A stretch of DNA of 64,000 nt from Actinomycetes bacterium. Lineage in GTDB: Bacteria; Actinomycetota; Acidimicrobiia; Acidimicrobiales; Acidimicrobilacustridaceae. The notes under the pieces are model-generated. The model was given only the letters and a program-made list of their open reading frames with translations, made no database searches and was not told where the DNA came from. The position numbers were made by a program, and so were the translations under genes. Positions 16,969-31,255 of the stretch are shown in pieces (the stretch's first letter is position 1; each line of letters starts with the position of its first letter). The stretch is taken from assembly GCA_029782025.1 (NCBI GenBank), contig JAKOVR010000219.1:80823-144822 (forward strand). The letters are read 5' to 3'.

Positions 16969-17970
16969 TCAGGGGTCGAGGACGTGGGGGCGGCGGAAGC
17001 GCGACGCGGCGAAGCGCAGGCACGGGCCGGGGCGGGACGGCGCCACCAGCACGGCCAGCGTGTCGACCGGTGCGGCCACGGCGCCCGTGCCGGGGCGGGC
17101 CGACGGACGGCGGACGACCGGGACGGGTTCGGCGAAGTCGAGCTGCAGGGCGAGGCCGGCGGCGCCGGCGGTGAGGTCGACGGGCGGGGAGCCGTCACGC
17201 GCCGCGCCGGGCTCGGCCTCGGCGGGGCGGACCCCGAGGACGTGACGCTTCTGGGTGAGGATGGAGTCGGTGAGCGTCGTGTAGTCGTGGACCACCACAC
17301 CGGCCGGCACGAACACCAGCCACCGGCGGGTCAGGCCGTGCATCGCCCGCCCGAGCACCACCGCCACCGGGGCCCCGACGGCCAGGAGGGCCAGCCCCGG
17401 CGCCCACGCGCCCGAGGCCAGGAGCAGCGCGCCGCCGACGGGGAGCCCGGCCAAGGCGGCCCAGGCCAGCTCGATCGGCCCGAAGAGCAAGGCGGCCGGC
17501 GGACGGAGCAGGAACCGGCGCTCGTCGCCGTAGGAGGACCCGTTGACGAACACGTCGCCGAACCAGGCCGTGGCCGCCCCGCCGGCGGCCAGGGTGGCGA
17601 TGGCCAGCCCGGCCGCCACCACCGCCGGTGCGGCCGTGCCGGGCCCGGCGAGGGCGGCGGCCAGCCCGGCCGCGGGCCCTCCCGGCACCAGCACCCGGAA
17701 CACCGTCAGGCTCGACGTCCGGGGCACCAGCAGGCACACCACCCCTACCGTCCAGGCCAGCCACAGCCCAGCCGTCGCCACGTGCTGGACGCCCGCCTCC
17801 CGCGTCGCCAGCGCCCCGTCGATGGCCGGGGCGAGGGTCACCGGCAGGAGCAGCCACAGGCCCGTCACGACCCACCTCGCCATCCGCGCCGGCCGGTCGA
17901 CGCGGTGGGAGGATGCCCATGACGTCGTCGGCCGGGGGGCCGTTCGGGGCGGCGTCGACGTCGGTTCCAC
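16969..17970 (-). CDS. polytopic membrane protein of unknown function
   Basis: About 333 residues from GTG 17970. It has about six hydrophobic segments: ARWVVTGLWLLLPVTLAPAI, VATAGLWLAWTVGVVCLLVP, a long Ala/Gly-rich pair ending TLAAGGAATAWFG, PPAALLFGPIELAWAALAGLP and ALLLASGAWAPGLALLAVG. After these comes a soluble beta-rich region (RWLVFVPAGVVVHDYTTLTDSILTQKRHVLGV) of the PH-like sort seen in actinobacterial membrane proteins. An internal ATG at 17883 (MARWVVTG) just before the first helix is an alternative start, because residues 1-29 are low complexity and no good ribosome site marks either one. I cannot name a function. Confidence 0.65.
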   Translation of the reverse strand: MEPTSTPPRTAPRPTTSWASSHRVDRPARMARWVVTGLWLLLPVTLAPAIDGALATREAGVQHVATAGLWLAWTVGVVCLLVPRTSSLTVFRVLVPGGPAAGLAAALAGPGTAAPAVVAAGLAIATLAAGGAATAWFGDVFVNGSSYGDERRFLLRPPAALLFGPIELAWAALAGLPVGGALLLASGAWAPGLALLAVGAPVAVVLGRAMHGLTRRWLVFVPAGVVVHDYTTLTDSILTQKRHVLGVRPAEAEPGAARDGSPPVDLTAGAAGLALQLDFAEPVPVVRRPSARPGTGAVAAPVDTLAVLVAPSRPGPCLRFAASRFRRPHVLDP

Positions 17971-17999
17971 GATCCGAGATTTGCGCCCGCGGACGGCCC

Positions 18000-21848
<3,849 letters not shown>

Positions 21849-21862
21849 CCCGACCACCCGTG

Positions 21863-21911
21863 CCTGTGGGTGCGCAATGTCACGGTCGCCGATGCATTGC
21901 GCACCCACAGG
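21863..21911. repeat. GGGTGCG-family palindromic hairpin, type C
   Basis: A perfect 17-bp stem, left arm CCTGTGGGTGCGCAATG at 21863-21879 and its complement at 21895-21911, around a 15-base loop. It lies exactly between two convergent genes (stops at 21848 and 21919). It shares the TGGGTGCG/CGCACCCA ends with types A and B but has its own inner sequence. Confidence 0.9.
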
Positions 21912-21918
21912 AACGGGT

Positions 21919-22317
21919 TCAGAGGACGGTGAAGCACCAGCTGGTGAGGAAGGTCTGGTTGGGGTTGGCCAGGGGCCAGTACTTCACCACCACGCAGTTC
22001 TGGCCCCCGTTGTAGACCTCGACCTCGCGGCCCGGCCCGGGCTGGAAGGTGATCTTGCTGAGGGGGGCGATCTTCTTGACCTGGTCGTCGGGGATCACCC
22101 GCCCGTTGAGGGTGAGCTGGGCGTCCCAGCCGGAGATGAGGTCGATGCCCACCTCGTCCTGCTGGAGGACCTTGGCGTTGGGCGGCGGCAGCTTCGCCTC
22201 GATGATGGCGTCGGACGCGCCCGACTCGCCCCCGTTGTTGGTGATCCACAGCACGATCCCGGCGGCGATGGCGATCGCCAGCGGCAGGGCGAGGACGAGC
22301 TTCTGGCGCGGGGTCAT
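21919..22317 (-). CDS. membrane-anchored or secreted small protein, unknown function
   Basis: A protein of 132 residues. It begins MTPRQKLVLALPLAIAIAAGIVLWI, a signal-anchor helix, so most of it would lie outside the cytoplasm. The exported part is beta-rich (VGIDLISGWDAQLTLNGRVIPDDQVKKI, REVEVYNGGQNCVVVKYWPL) with two cysteines that could pair. The start codon lies inside a 20-bp tandem duplication. The gene diverges from the Ser/Thr kinase at 22444, and a 14-bp palindrome lies between them. No family was recognised. Confidence 0.75.
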   Translation of the reverse strand: MTPRQKLVLALPLAIAIAAGIVLWITNNGGESGASDAIIEAKLPPPNAKVLQQDEVGIDLISGWDAQLTLNGRVIPDDQVKKIAPLSKITFQPGPGREVEVYNGGQNCVVVKYWPLANPNQTFLTSWCFTVL

Positions 22318-22339
22318 GGCTTCTGGCGCGGGGTCATGG
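22300..22339 (-). repeat. 20-bp tandem duplication covering a start codon
   Basis: CTTCTGGCGCGGGGTCATGG occurs twice with no gap (22300-22319 and 22320-22339). On the minus strand this duplicates the translation start of the 21919-22317 gene. The upstream copy opens a 7-codon frame MTPRQKP whose stop TGA (22314-22316) overlaps the true ATG as ATGA. This would allow translational coupling, or it may be a recent slippage event. Confidence 0.9.
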
Positions 22340-22411
22340 TGGGGTCATTCTGCCCGGCCGGACCGCCGGTGCCGCCATCGGCCGGTACGGCGAGGAATGA
22401 CATGACGCGAA

Positions 22412-22425
22412 CTACATCGATGTAG
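22412..22425. promoter_or_regulatory. perfect 14-bp palindrome, candidate operator between divergent genes
   Basis: CTACATCGATGTAG reads the same on both strands. It is an AT-richer island in the 126-base gap between the minus-strand 21919-22317 gene and the Ser/Thr kinase at 22444, 18 bases before the kinase start codon. Position and symmetry suggest a dimeric repressor site, but no regulator is indicated. Confidence 0.5.
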
Positions 22426-22443
22426 CCATTAGCCTCTGATGTC

Positions 22444-24669
<2,226 letters not shown>

Positions 24670-24680
24670 GCCGGCCCGGG

Positions 24681-25463
24681 TCAGTAGATCGAGTAGCCGC
24701 CGTCCACCACGATGCAGTCGCCGGTGTGGAACGAGAGGGTGGGGTCGGCGAGGAACACCGCCACCTTGCCCATGTCGGCGGGGTCGCCCCAGCGCCGCAC
24801 CGGGGTGCGGCCCACGGTGTTGGCCACGAACTTCTCGCTCACCGTCATGGCGTCGAGCATGTCGGTGTGGGTCCAGCCCGGGAGCATCGAGTTGCACCGG
24901 ATGCGGTGACGGGCCAGCTCCACGGCCAGCCCCCGCATCACCGCCAGCAGCCCGGCCTTTGACCCGGCGTAGTGCTCCATGGCCGGGGCGCCGTGGATGG
25001 CCGACACCGAGGAGATGGCGATGAGAGAGCCCCCCTCGCCCCGCTCCACCATGTGGCGCGCCGCCTCCCGCAGCGACAGGAACGCCCCGTCGAAGTTGAC
25101 CGAGGTGACGCGACGCCACTCCTCGAGGGTCATCTGGACGAAGGGCGACCAGCCGCCGATGCCGGCGTTGGCCACCAGGCAGTCGACCCGGCCCATGACC
25201 TCGATCGACTCGGCCATCGCCGCCACCACCTGCGCCTCGTCGCTCACGTCGCACCGGATGGCGTGGACCCGGGGCGCGCCGGCGCCGGCGGCGGTCGCCG
25301 TCGCCGTCAGGTGCTCGGCGGCCGCGGCGTTCTTGTCGGCGTTGCGCCCCCAGACCACGACGGAGGCACCGGCGCCCTGGAGCGCCTCGGCGATCCCGAG
25401 GCCGATGCCGCCGTTGCCGCCGGTGACCACGGCGACGCGGCCGGTCAGGTCGTAGGTGCTCAT
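24681..25463 (-). CDS. short-chain dehydrogenase/reductase (SDR)
   Basis: A classical SDR of 260 residues. The cofactor site is TGGNGGIGLGIAEAL with VVVWGRN after strand 2, where the Arg hints at NADP preference. CDVSDEAQV and the NAG motif (LVANAGIGGW) follow. The catalytic Ser is in ISSVSAIHG and the Tyr-Lys pair in HYAGSKAGLL. The C-terminus FLADPTLSFHTGDCIVVDGGYSIY is typical of 3-oxoacyl-reductase-like SDRs. The substrate is unknown. It is the last gene after leuC-leuD on the same strand, 14 bases downstream of leuD, so it may be co-transcribed. It converges on the kinase gene. Confidence 0.88.
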   Translation of the reverse strand: MSTYDLTGRVAVVTGGNGGIGLGIAEALQGAGASVVVWGRNADKNAAAAEHLTATATAAGAGAPRVHAIRCDVSDEAQVVAAMAESIEVMGRVDCLVANAGIGGWSPFVQMTLEEWRRVTSVNFDGAFLSLREAARHMVERGEGGSLIAISSVSAIHGAPAMEHYAGSKAGLLAVMRGLAVELARHRIRCNSMLPGWTHTDMLDAMTVSEKFVANTVGRTPVRRWGDPADMGKVAVFLADPTLSFHTGDCIVVDGGYSIY

Positions 25464-25477
25464 CGGGTCGCCGGTCG

Positions 25478-26068
25478 TCAGAGCGACGGCAGCCAGTCGG
25501 GGCGGCCGGCCTCGAAGGCGGCGATGTCGGCCTCGTGCTGGAGGGTGATGCCGATGTCGTCGAGGCCCTCGAGGAACCGGTGCCGGGTGGCGTCGTCGAG
25601 CGGGAAGCTGGCCTCGATGCCGGCGGCCGGCGCGCTCACCGTGCGCCGCTCGACGTCGACGGTGATCTCGAGCGTGGGGTCGGCCTCCACCGCTCGGAGC
25701 AGCGCCTCGCCCACCTCGGCCGGGACCTGCACCGGGACGAGGCCGTTCTTGGTGCAGTTGTTGCGGAAGATGTCAGCGAAGCGGGGGCTGATCACGGCCT
25801 GGAAGCCGTAGTCCTGGATGGCCCAGACGGCGTGCTCACGGGAGGAGCCGGTGCCGAAGTTGGGGCCGGCCACCAGGACCGACGCGCCGGCGTAGCGCTC
25901 GTCGTTGAGCACGAAGGCCCGGTCGTCGCGCCATTCGGAGAACAGCCCGGCGCCGAAGCCGGTGCGCTCGACCTTCTTCAGCCAGTCGCTGGGGATGATC
26001 TGGTCGGTGTCGACGTCGGAGCGGTCGAGGGGGACGGCGGTGCCGGTGACGACTCGTACGGGTTCCAT
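25478..26068 (-). CDS. leuD: 3-isopropylmalate dehydratase small subunit
   Basis: A protein of 196 residues with the swivelling aconitase-like domain: VPLDRSDVDTDQIIPSDWLKKVERTGFG at the N-terminus and the substrate-loop motif VAGPNFGTGSSREHAVWAIQDYGFQAVISPRFADIF, then NNCTKNGLVPV. With LeuC it isomerises 2- to 3-isopropylmalate in leucine synthesis. In organisms with citramalate synthase (cimA is at 34 kb) the same enzyme handles citramalate for isoleucine. ATG 26068 gives the family N-terminus. It lies 77 bases downstream of leuC on the same strand. Confidence 0.95.
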   Translation of the reverse strand: MEPVRVVTGTAVPLDRSDVDTDQIIPSDWLKKVERTGFGAGLFSEWRDDRAFVLNDERYAGASVLVAGPNFGTGSSREHAVWAIQDYGFQAVISPRFADIFRNNCTKNGLVPVQVPAEVGEALLRAVEADPTLEITVDVERRTVSAPAAGIEASFPLDDATRHRFLEGLDDIGITLQHEADIAAFEAGRPDWLPSL

Positions 26069-26145
26069 CGTGCAGGCCTCTCGGGGGTGGCAGGTGCGGA
26101 TCGGGCTGGTTCGGATCGGGCAGGTGGGCGGGCCGGCGCAGGCGG

Positions 26146-27555
26146 TCAGGCGAGGTCGGCCGGGGTGGCGAAGGTGCCGGCGACGGCGGTGGCGGCGGCC
26201 ACGGCGGGGGAGACGAGGTGGGTGCGACCGCCCCGGCCCTGCCGGCCCTCGAAGTTGCGGTTGGAGGTGGAGGCGGCCCGCTCGCCCGGGGCCAGCTTGT
26301 CGGGGTTCATGGCCAGGCACATCGAGCAGCCCGGCTCCCGCCACTCGAAGCCGGCGGCCCGGAAGACCTCGTCGAGACCCTCGGCCTCGGCCTGGTGCTT
26401 GACCCGGAACGAGCCGGGCACGACGAGGGCCCGCATGCCGTCGGCGACCCGGCGGCCCTCGAGCACGGAGGCGGCGAGGCGCAGGTCCTCGATCCGGCTG
26501 TTGGTGCACGACCCGATGAACACGGTGTCGACCTTGACGTCGCGCAGCGGCGTGCCGGCGGTGAGGCCCATGTACTCGAGGGCCCGCGCCGCGGCGTCGC
26601 GGAGCGACGGCTCGTCGAAGCTGTCGGGGTCGGGCACGGTGGCCGTGATGGGCGCGACCTGGGCCGGGTTGGTGCCCCAGCTCACGTAGGGCACGAGCGT
26701 GGTGGCGTCGATGTCGACGCGCTTGTCGAACACGGCGCCGTCGTCGGTGGGGAGCGAGCGCCAGTGGTCGAGGGCGCGCTCCCAGGCGGCGCCGGTGGCC
26801 ACGTGGCGCCGGCCCTCGAGGTAGGCGAAGGTCGTGTCGTCGGGGGCGACGAGGCCGGCGCGGGCCCCGGCTTCGATCGACATGTTGCAGACCGTCATCC
26901 GGCCTTCCATCGACAGCGCCCGGATGGCCGAGCCCCGGTACTCGATGACCGACCCGATGCCCCCGCCGGTGCCGATGCGCCCGATGATGGCCAGCACGAT
27001 GTCCTTGGCCGTCACGCCGTCGGGCACGTCGCCGTCGACGGTGACGGCCATGGTGCCGGGCTTGGTCTGGGGGAGCGTCTGGGTGGCGAGGACGTGCTCC
27101 ACCTCGGAGGTGCCGATGCCGAAGGCCAGCGCGCCGAAGGCCCCGTGGGTGGAGGTGTGGGAGTCGCCGCAGACGATGGTCATGCCCGGCTGGGTGAGCC
27201 CCTGCTCGGGCCCGATCACGTGGACGATGCCCTGGTCGAGGTTGCCCATCGGGTACTCGGTGACGCCGAACTCGGCGGTGTTGGCCCGGAGCACGTCGAC
27301 CTGCTTCCTCGACACCGGGTCGGCGATGGGCTGGTCGATGTCGGTGGTGGGGACGTTGTGGTCCTCGGTGGCCACCGTGAGGTTGGGCCGGCGCACCTCG
27401 CGGCCGTTCATGCGGAGGCCGTCGAAGGCCTGGGGCGAGGTGACCTCGTGCACCAGGTGCAGGTCGATGTAGAGGAGGGTGGCTTCGCCGTCGGCGGCGC
27501 GGACGACGTGGTCGTCCCAGATCTTCTCCGACAGGGTTCTCGGTGCCGTGGTCAT
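26146..27555 (-). CDS. leuC: 3-isopropylmalate dehydratase large subunit
   Basis: A 469-residue aconitase-family protein: [12 protein letters not shown] at the start, [48 protein letters not shown], and the [4Fe-4S] ligand cysteines in [12 protein letters not shown] and the CSMCLAMN pair, followed by [10 protein letters not shown]. It is the iron-sulfur subunit that works with LeuD in the cytoplasm. ATG 27555 lies opposite the IclR gene at 27612. The palindrome at 27580-27598 sits 25 bases upstream of this start and probably controls it. The length is normal. Confidence 0.96.
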   Translation of the reverse strand: MTTAPRTLSEKIWDDHVVRAADGEATLLYIDLHLVHEVTSPQAFDGLRMNGREVRRPNLTVATEDHNVPTTDIDQPIADPVSRKQVDVLRANTAEFGVTEYPMGNLDQGIVHVIGPEQGLTQPGMTIVCGDSHTSTHGAFGALAFGIGTSEVEHVLATQTLPQTKPGTMAVTVDGDVPDGVTAKDIVLAIIGRIGTGGGIGSVIEYRGSAIRALSMEGRMTVCNMSIEAGARAGLVAPDDTTFAYLEGRRHVATGAAWERALDHWRSLPTDDGAVFDKRVDIDATTLVPYVSWGTNPAQVAPITATVPDPDSFDEPSLRDAAARALEYMGLTAGTPLRDVKVDTVFIGSCTNSRIEDLRLAASVLEGRRVADGMRALVVPGSFRVKHQAEAEGLDEVFRAAGFEWREPGCSMCLAMNPDKLAPGERAASTSNRNFEGRQGRGGRTHLVSPAVAAATAVAGTFATPADLA

Positions 27556-27574
27556 GGCGGGCTCGCTTCGTGGG

Positions 27575-27604
27575 TTGACTGTCTCAGAATATGAGACATA
27601 GAGT
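27575..27604 (+). promoter_or_regulatory. candidate promoter for the IclR-type regulator gene
   Basis: TTGACT at 27575-27580 and TAGAGT at 27599-27604 are 18 bases apart, a plausible -35/-10 pair for the regulator starting at 27612. The spacing to that GTG would make the transcript almost leaderless. The operator palindrome fills the spacer, so bound repressor would block the polymerase. Confidence 0.5.
27580..27598. promoter_or_regulatory. palindromic operator between leuC and the IclR regulator (LtbR/NdgR-type)
   Basis: TGTCTCA-GAATA-TGAGACA is a perfect 7-bp inverted repeat with a 5-base spacer, in the 56-base gap between divergent leuC and the regulator. In corynebacteria (LtbR) and streptomycetes (NdgR), IclR-type proteins are encoded divergently from leuCD and bind the shared intergenic region. 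The arrangement here matches, so autoregulation and leuCD control are inferred. Confidence 0.75.
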
Positions 27605-27611
27605 CCGTTCC

Positions 27612-28262
27612 GTGGAACACACGGTATCGGGCGTCGGCGTCCTCGACAAGTCGGTTGCCATCCTCGACGCCGTCGCGGCCGAGCCCCGGTCGCTCGGCGA
27701 GCTGGTGGCGGCGACGGGGCTGCCCAAGCCCACCGCCCATCGCCTGGCCACGGCCCTGGAGGACCACGGGCTCCTCCGCCGTGACGGCGACGGCCGCTTC
27801 GTGGCCGGCCTGCGTCTGATCGCCCTGGGCCGGGCCGCCTCCGACGCCATCGGCCTCGCCGGGGCCGCCGGCCCGGCACTGCGGGCCTTGCGGGACGAGA
27901 CCGGCGAGAGCGTGCAGCTCTACGTGGCCCAGGGCGACCGGCGGGTGTGCATCGCCGCCCTCGAGTCGCCCCACGGCCTGCGCACCATCGTCGACACCGG
28001 GGCGTCGCTGCCCATGGCGCAGGGCTCGGCCGGCAAGGTGCTGGCCGGCGATCCCGCCGCCCGCCGCCGCGGGTGGGCCGAGAGCGTGGGCGAGCGGGAA
28101 GCCGGCGTCGCCTCCGTCAGCGCCCCGGTCCACGACCGCGACGGCACCGTGGTGGCGGCGGTCAGCGTGAGCGGCCCCATCGAGCGCACGACCCGCGCCC
28201 CGGGGCGGCGCTACGCGGCGGCGGTGGTGGCCGCGGCCCGGGCCATCGAAGCGGCCCGCTGA
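27612..28262 (+). CDS. IclR-family transcriptional regulator, probable leuCD regulator (LtbR/NdgR-like)
   Basis: A protein of 216 residues. The N-terminal winged helix reads [52 protein letters not shown]. The C-terminal effector domain has [49 protein letters not shown] and ends [18 protein letters not shown]. Divergence from leuC and the short overall length match LtbR of Corynebacterium and NdgR of Streptomyces, which regulate leucine and other amino acid genes. GTG 27612 was preferred over ATG 27591 because the latter lies inside the operator and gives a non-family N-terminus (MRHRVRS). Confidence 0.88.
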   Translation: MEHTVSGVGVLDKSVAILDAVAAEPRSLGELVAATGLPKPTAHRLATALEDHGLLRRDGDGRFVAGLRLIALGRAASDAIGLAGAAGPALRALRDETGESVQLYVAQGDRRVCIAALESPHGLRTIVDTGASLPMAQGSAGKVLAGDPAARRRGWAESVGEREAGVASVSAPVHDRDGTVVAAVSVSGPIERTTRAPGRRYAAAVVAAARAIEAAR

Positions 28263-28316
28263 CCCGGCCGCCGATTGGGTGCGCCGGCGCCGCGGCCGGG
28301 TACCGTCGCCGGCGTT

Positions 28317-29909
28317 GTGAACGACGCCGTGCCCGCCCCCGACACGATCGCTGCCGTCGACATCGGCACCAACTCCTTCCACCTCGTGGTGGCCCGGACC
28401 GACGGTCCCGGCCGCTTCGACGTGATCGAGCGGGAGAAGGAGATGGTGCGGCTCGGCTCCGGTGCGGGCGACATGCGCGAGCTCGACCCCGACGCCATCG
28501 ACCGGGGTGTGGCCGCCCTCCGGCGCATGCGCCAGGTGGCCGACATCCACGGCGCCGGGCTGGTGGCCGTGGCCACCAGCGCCGTGCGGGAGGCCGACAA
28601 CGCCAAGACCTTCCTCAAGCGGGCCCGCCAGGAGGCGGGCGTGCGGGTGCAGGTCATCAGCGGCGTCGAGGAGGCCCGGCTCATCTACCTCGGGGTGCTC
28701 CAGGCCCTCCCCGTCTACGACCGTCGCACCCTGCTGATCGACATCGGCGGCGGCTCCACCGAGATCCTGCTCGGCCGCAAGGGCGAGGTGCTCGAGGCTG
28801 GCAGCCTCAAGCTCGGGGCGATCCGGCTCACCCGCCGGTTCTTCCGGTCCGAGACCCTCCACCCCGCCGCCCTCGACGCCTGCCGCCGGCACGTCCGCGC
28901 CGCGCTGGCGCCGATGGCCCGTGACCTGCGCCGCAAGGAGTTCGACGTCGCCGTGGGCTCGTCAGGCACCATCGAGTCGGTGGCCGAGATCGTGCAGGCC
29001 CACCGCGCCCACGAGGGGCCGGCGCCCCGCACCTTCAACGGGTTCGAGTTCACCCGCCAGGAGGTGCGCGACGTGCTGGCCCGCCTCGCCGCCGCGGCCA
29101 CGCTGGAGGAGCGGTTGACGGTGCCGGGGATCGACAGCCGCCGGGCCGACATCATCCTCGGCGGGGCGGTGATCCTCGAGCAGGCGATGCAGGTGCTGGG
29201 GATCGAATCGATGGTGCTCTCCGACTACGCCCTGCGCGAGGGGGTGCTGCTCGACGCCCTGCAGCGCCGTCACGGCAGCGCCCGGCACCACCTGCGCGAC
29301 CTGCGGCGGCGCAGCGTCGAGCACCTGGCCGACCTGATGGACGACGACCGGGCCCATTCGAACGCGGTCGCCGTCCTCGCCCTCGACCTCTTCGACCAGC
29401 TGCGGGAGCTCGGCCTGCACGACCTCGGCGACGACAGCCGGGAGCTCCTCGAGGCATCGGCCCTCCTCAGCAACGTGGGCAAGTTCGTGTCCCACGACAG
29501 CCACCACAAGCACAGCTACTACGTGATCCGGAACTCGGACCGCCTCATGGGCTTCACCGATCCCGAGATCGAGCTGCTGGCCGTGATCGCCCGGTACCAC
29601 CGCAAGGCCGACCCCCGTGCCGGCCACCCGGAGTTCGGCCTCCTGACGGAGGACGACCAGCGGCGCGTGCGGTTGCTGGCCGGCGTCCTGCGGGTGGCGA
29701 TCGCCCTCGACCGCACCCACGACGGGCTGGTGGGCTCGGTGCGGGCCAAGGTGCGGGGCAAGGACGACGAGCGCCGCCTCACCCTCGTCGTGACCGCCGA
29801 GCGGTCCCCGGCCGACCTCAGCCTGGAGCTCTACACTGCCGACGACCGGCGGGGCCTGCTGGAGGCGGCATTGGAGCTCCCGATCGAAGTGGTCGCGGCA
29901 GGGGAGTAG
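28317..29909 (+). CDS. Ppx/GppA family exopolyphosphatase/pppGpp phosphohydrolase with C-terminal HD-like domain
   Basis: A protein of 530 residues. Residues about 10-310 form the ASKHA-fold Ppx/GppA domain: IAAVDIGTNSFHLVVAR (phosphate loop 1), VAVATSAVREADNAKTFL, catalytic region VISGVEEARLIYLGVLQ, LLIDIGGGSTEILLG (loop 2) and VAVGSSGTIESVAEI. The C-terminal about 200 residues are an HD-like helical domain (HDLGDDSRELLEASALLSNVGKFVSHDSHHKHSYYVIRN, VIARYHRK). It hydrolyses inorganic polyphosphate and/or pppGpp; sequence alone does not separate these. Start GTG 28317, the first start codon just before the domain; a longer start at 28275 is possible. Confidence 0.92.
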   Translation: MNDAVPAPDTIAAVDIGTNSFHLVVARTDGPGRFDVIEREKEMVRLGSGAGDMRELDPDAIDRGVAALRRMRQVADIHGAGLVAVATSAVREADNAKTFLKRARQEAGVRVQVISGVEEARLIYLGVLQALPVYDRRTLLIDIGGGSTEILLGRKGEVLEAGSLKLGAIRLTRRFFRSETLHPAALDACRRHVRAALAPMARDLRRKEFDVAVGSSGTIESVAEIVQAHRAHEGPAPRTFNGFEFTRQEVRDVLARLAAAATLEERLTVPGIDSRRADIILGGAVILEQAMQVLGIESMVLSDYALREGVLLDALQRRHGSARHHLRDLRRRSVEHLADLMDDDRAHSNAVAVLALDLFDQLRELGLHDLGDDSRELLEASALLSNVGKFVSHDSHHKHSYYVIRNSDRLMGFTDPEIELLAVIARYHRKADPRAGHPEFGLLTEDDQRRVRLLAGVLRVAIALDRTHDGLVGSVRAKVRGKDDERRLTLVVTAERSPADLSLELYTADDRRGLLEAALELPIEVVAAGE

Positions 29910-29918
29910 CGCCGGCGG

Positions 29919-29932
29919 CCCTTCATGAAGGG
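29919..29932. promoter_or_regulatory. perfect 14-bp palindrome CCCTTCATGAAGGG
   Basis: The sequence is self-complementary and lies 10 bases after the Ppx stop codon and 62 bases before the DUF4436 start. It may be part of a terminator-like hairpin or a protein-binding site for the downstream gene. There is no T-run after it. Confidence 0.4.
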
Positions 29933-29993
29933 TTCACCTCCCGGTTGGTAGGTGCAGTCCTGTCCATCTTCGTGCGACAACGGGAGGAACGTG

Positions 29994-31232
29994 ATGGCAG
30001 ACGACAAGACCACGGGCGCGTCCGGATCCGGCGCCGGCCGGGCACCGGCCCCGACACCCGGCGGCAGAGCCGTCCCCGTCTTCGGCGGGATCGTCGTGGC
30101 GGTGGTGCTCGGCGTCCTGCTCTCGGTCTCGATGTTCAAGTCGAGCCAGAGCAAGGACCAGGCCGGGCAGGTGCTCGGCCAGAACAGCACCAAGGACGGG
30201 CTCATCGCCGAGGCCAACATCATCGGCGTCGACCCGGCCAAGAACGAGATGCAGGTGCGCCTGACGCTCAACCCGGAAGGGTCCTACGACGACGACGGCC
30301 TCCTGGCCCGGCCGGTGGTCCTGTACTACGACACCCTCAACGGCACCAAGCAGGTCGACTTCAAGGCCAAGAAGCCGCTCGGCTCGGTCGACCTGAGCAT
30401 CCCGCTGGTCGGCGACACGGTGTCGAGCTACCCGTGGGACACCTACGAGTCGGAGATCGAGCTGCTGTTCCTGACCAGCAGCAAGGCCGCCGGCGGGTCG
30501 CCCAGCCCCGCGGGCGCCGGCGGTGGCGACAAGGCCACCACCCCGACCACGCCCGTCGCCCCGGCGCCCGACAGTGGGGCGTCGACGACGGTGACCGTGG
30601 CCCCGGCGACGCCGGGCGGGGGGAGCACCCCCGGGTCGGCGCCGGAGGGCGAAGGTGACGCCTCCGTCCCCGCACCGACGGTCAAGCCGGCGTCGTTCGC
30701 CCGCCCGGCGGCGCTCGGCGCGGCGCAGCAGGCCGACCCGAAGGCCGCCGGCTCGTCCGGCTCGGGCTCGTCGTCGTCCAAGGAGCTGAGCGCCGACGAC
30801 TACGACACGATCGTCCCGCTCAGCCTCACCGTCTACCGGTCGGTCCCCGCCTACACGGTGGTGGAGGTGGCCGGGTCCACCAAGGACGCCCAGGGCAACG
30901 AGGGGGTCGTCCACGCCAACTTCACGGTGAAGCGGGCCGCCACGGCCATCGCCTTCTCGGTGGCCGTCAGCCTCGTGATGTGGTGCCTGGCCCTCGGCGT
31001 GCTGTTCCTCGCCGTCTCGGTCATCAGCCGGCGGCGCAAGCTCGAGCTGACCCACATCAGCGTGATGGCCGTGGTGATGTTCGCCCTTCCGGCGGCCCTG
31101 CGCAGCTTCCAGCCCGGCATCCCGCCGCCCGGCGTGCTGTCGGACTTCTACTCGTTCTTCTGGTGCGACGTGATCGTGGGCGCCTCGTTGATCAGCACCC
31201 TCGCCACCTACGTGATCCGCAAACCCGAGTAG
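29994..31232 (+). CDS. DUF4436 family membrane protein
   Basis: A protein of 412 residues. A short polar N-terminus leads to a TM helix (AVPVFGGIVVAVVLGVLLSVSMF), a large extracytoplasmic region with IIGVDPAKNEMQVRLTLNPEGSY and IPLVGDTVSSYPWDTYESEIELLF, then a Thr/Ala/Ser/Pro-rich linker of about 100 residues (roughly 165-260). Three more TM helices follow near the C-terminus (AIAFSVAVSLVMWCLALGVLFLAVSV, ISVMAVVMFALPAALRSF, CDVIVGASLISTLATYVI). The YPWD and LRSFQPGIPPPG motifs are characteristic of DUF4436; the function is unknown. ATG 29994 follows GGGAGGAAC. The low-complexity linker is an insertion compared with compact family members. Confidence 0.85.
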   Translation: MADDKTTGASGSGAGRAPAPTPGGRAVPVFGGIVVAVVLGVLLSVSMFKSSQSKDQAGQVLGQNSTKDGLIAEANIIGVDPAKNEMQVRLTLNPEGSYDDDGLLARPVVLYYDTLNGTKQVDFKAKKPLGSVDLSIPLVGDTVSSYPWDTYESEIELLFLTSSKAAGGSPSPAGAGGGDKATTPTTPVAPAPDSGASTTVTVAPATPGGGSTPGSAPEGEGDASVPAPTVKPASFARPAALGAAQQADPKAAGSSGSGSSSSKELSADDYDTIVPLSLTVYRSVPAYTVVEVAGSTKDAQGNEGVVHANFTVKRAATAIAFSVAVSLVMWCLALGVLFLAVSVISRRRKLELTHISVMAVVMFALPAALRSFQPGIPPPGVLSDFYSFFWCDVIVGASLISTLATYVIRKPE

Positions 31233-31255
31233 CGGGCCGCCCCGGGCGCCGCCCG

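Noticed and set aside
27591..27611. ATG 27591 as start of the IclR regulator
   Set aside because: It lies within the operator palindrome and adds non-family residues; GTG 27612 is preferred.
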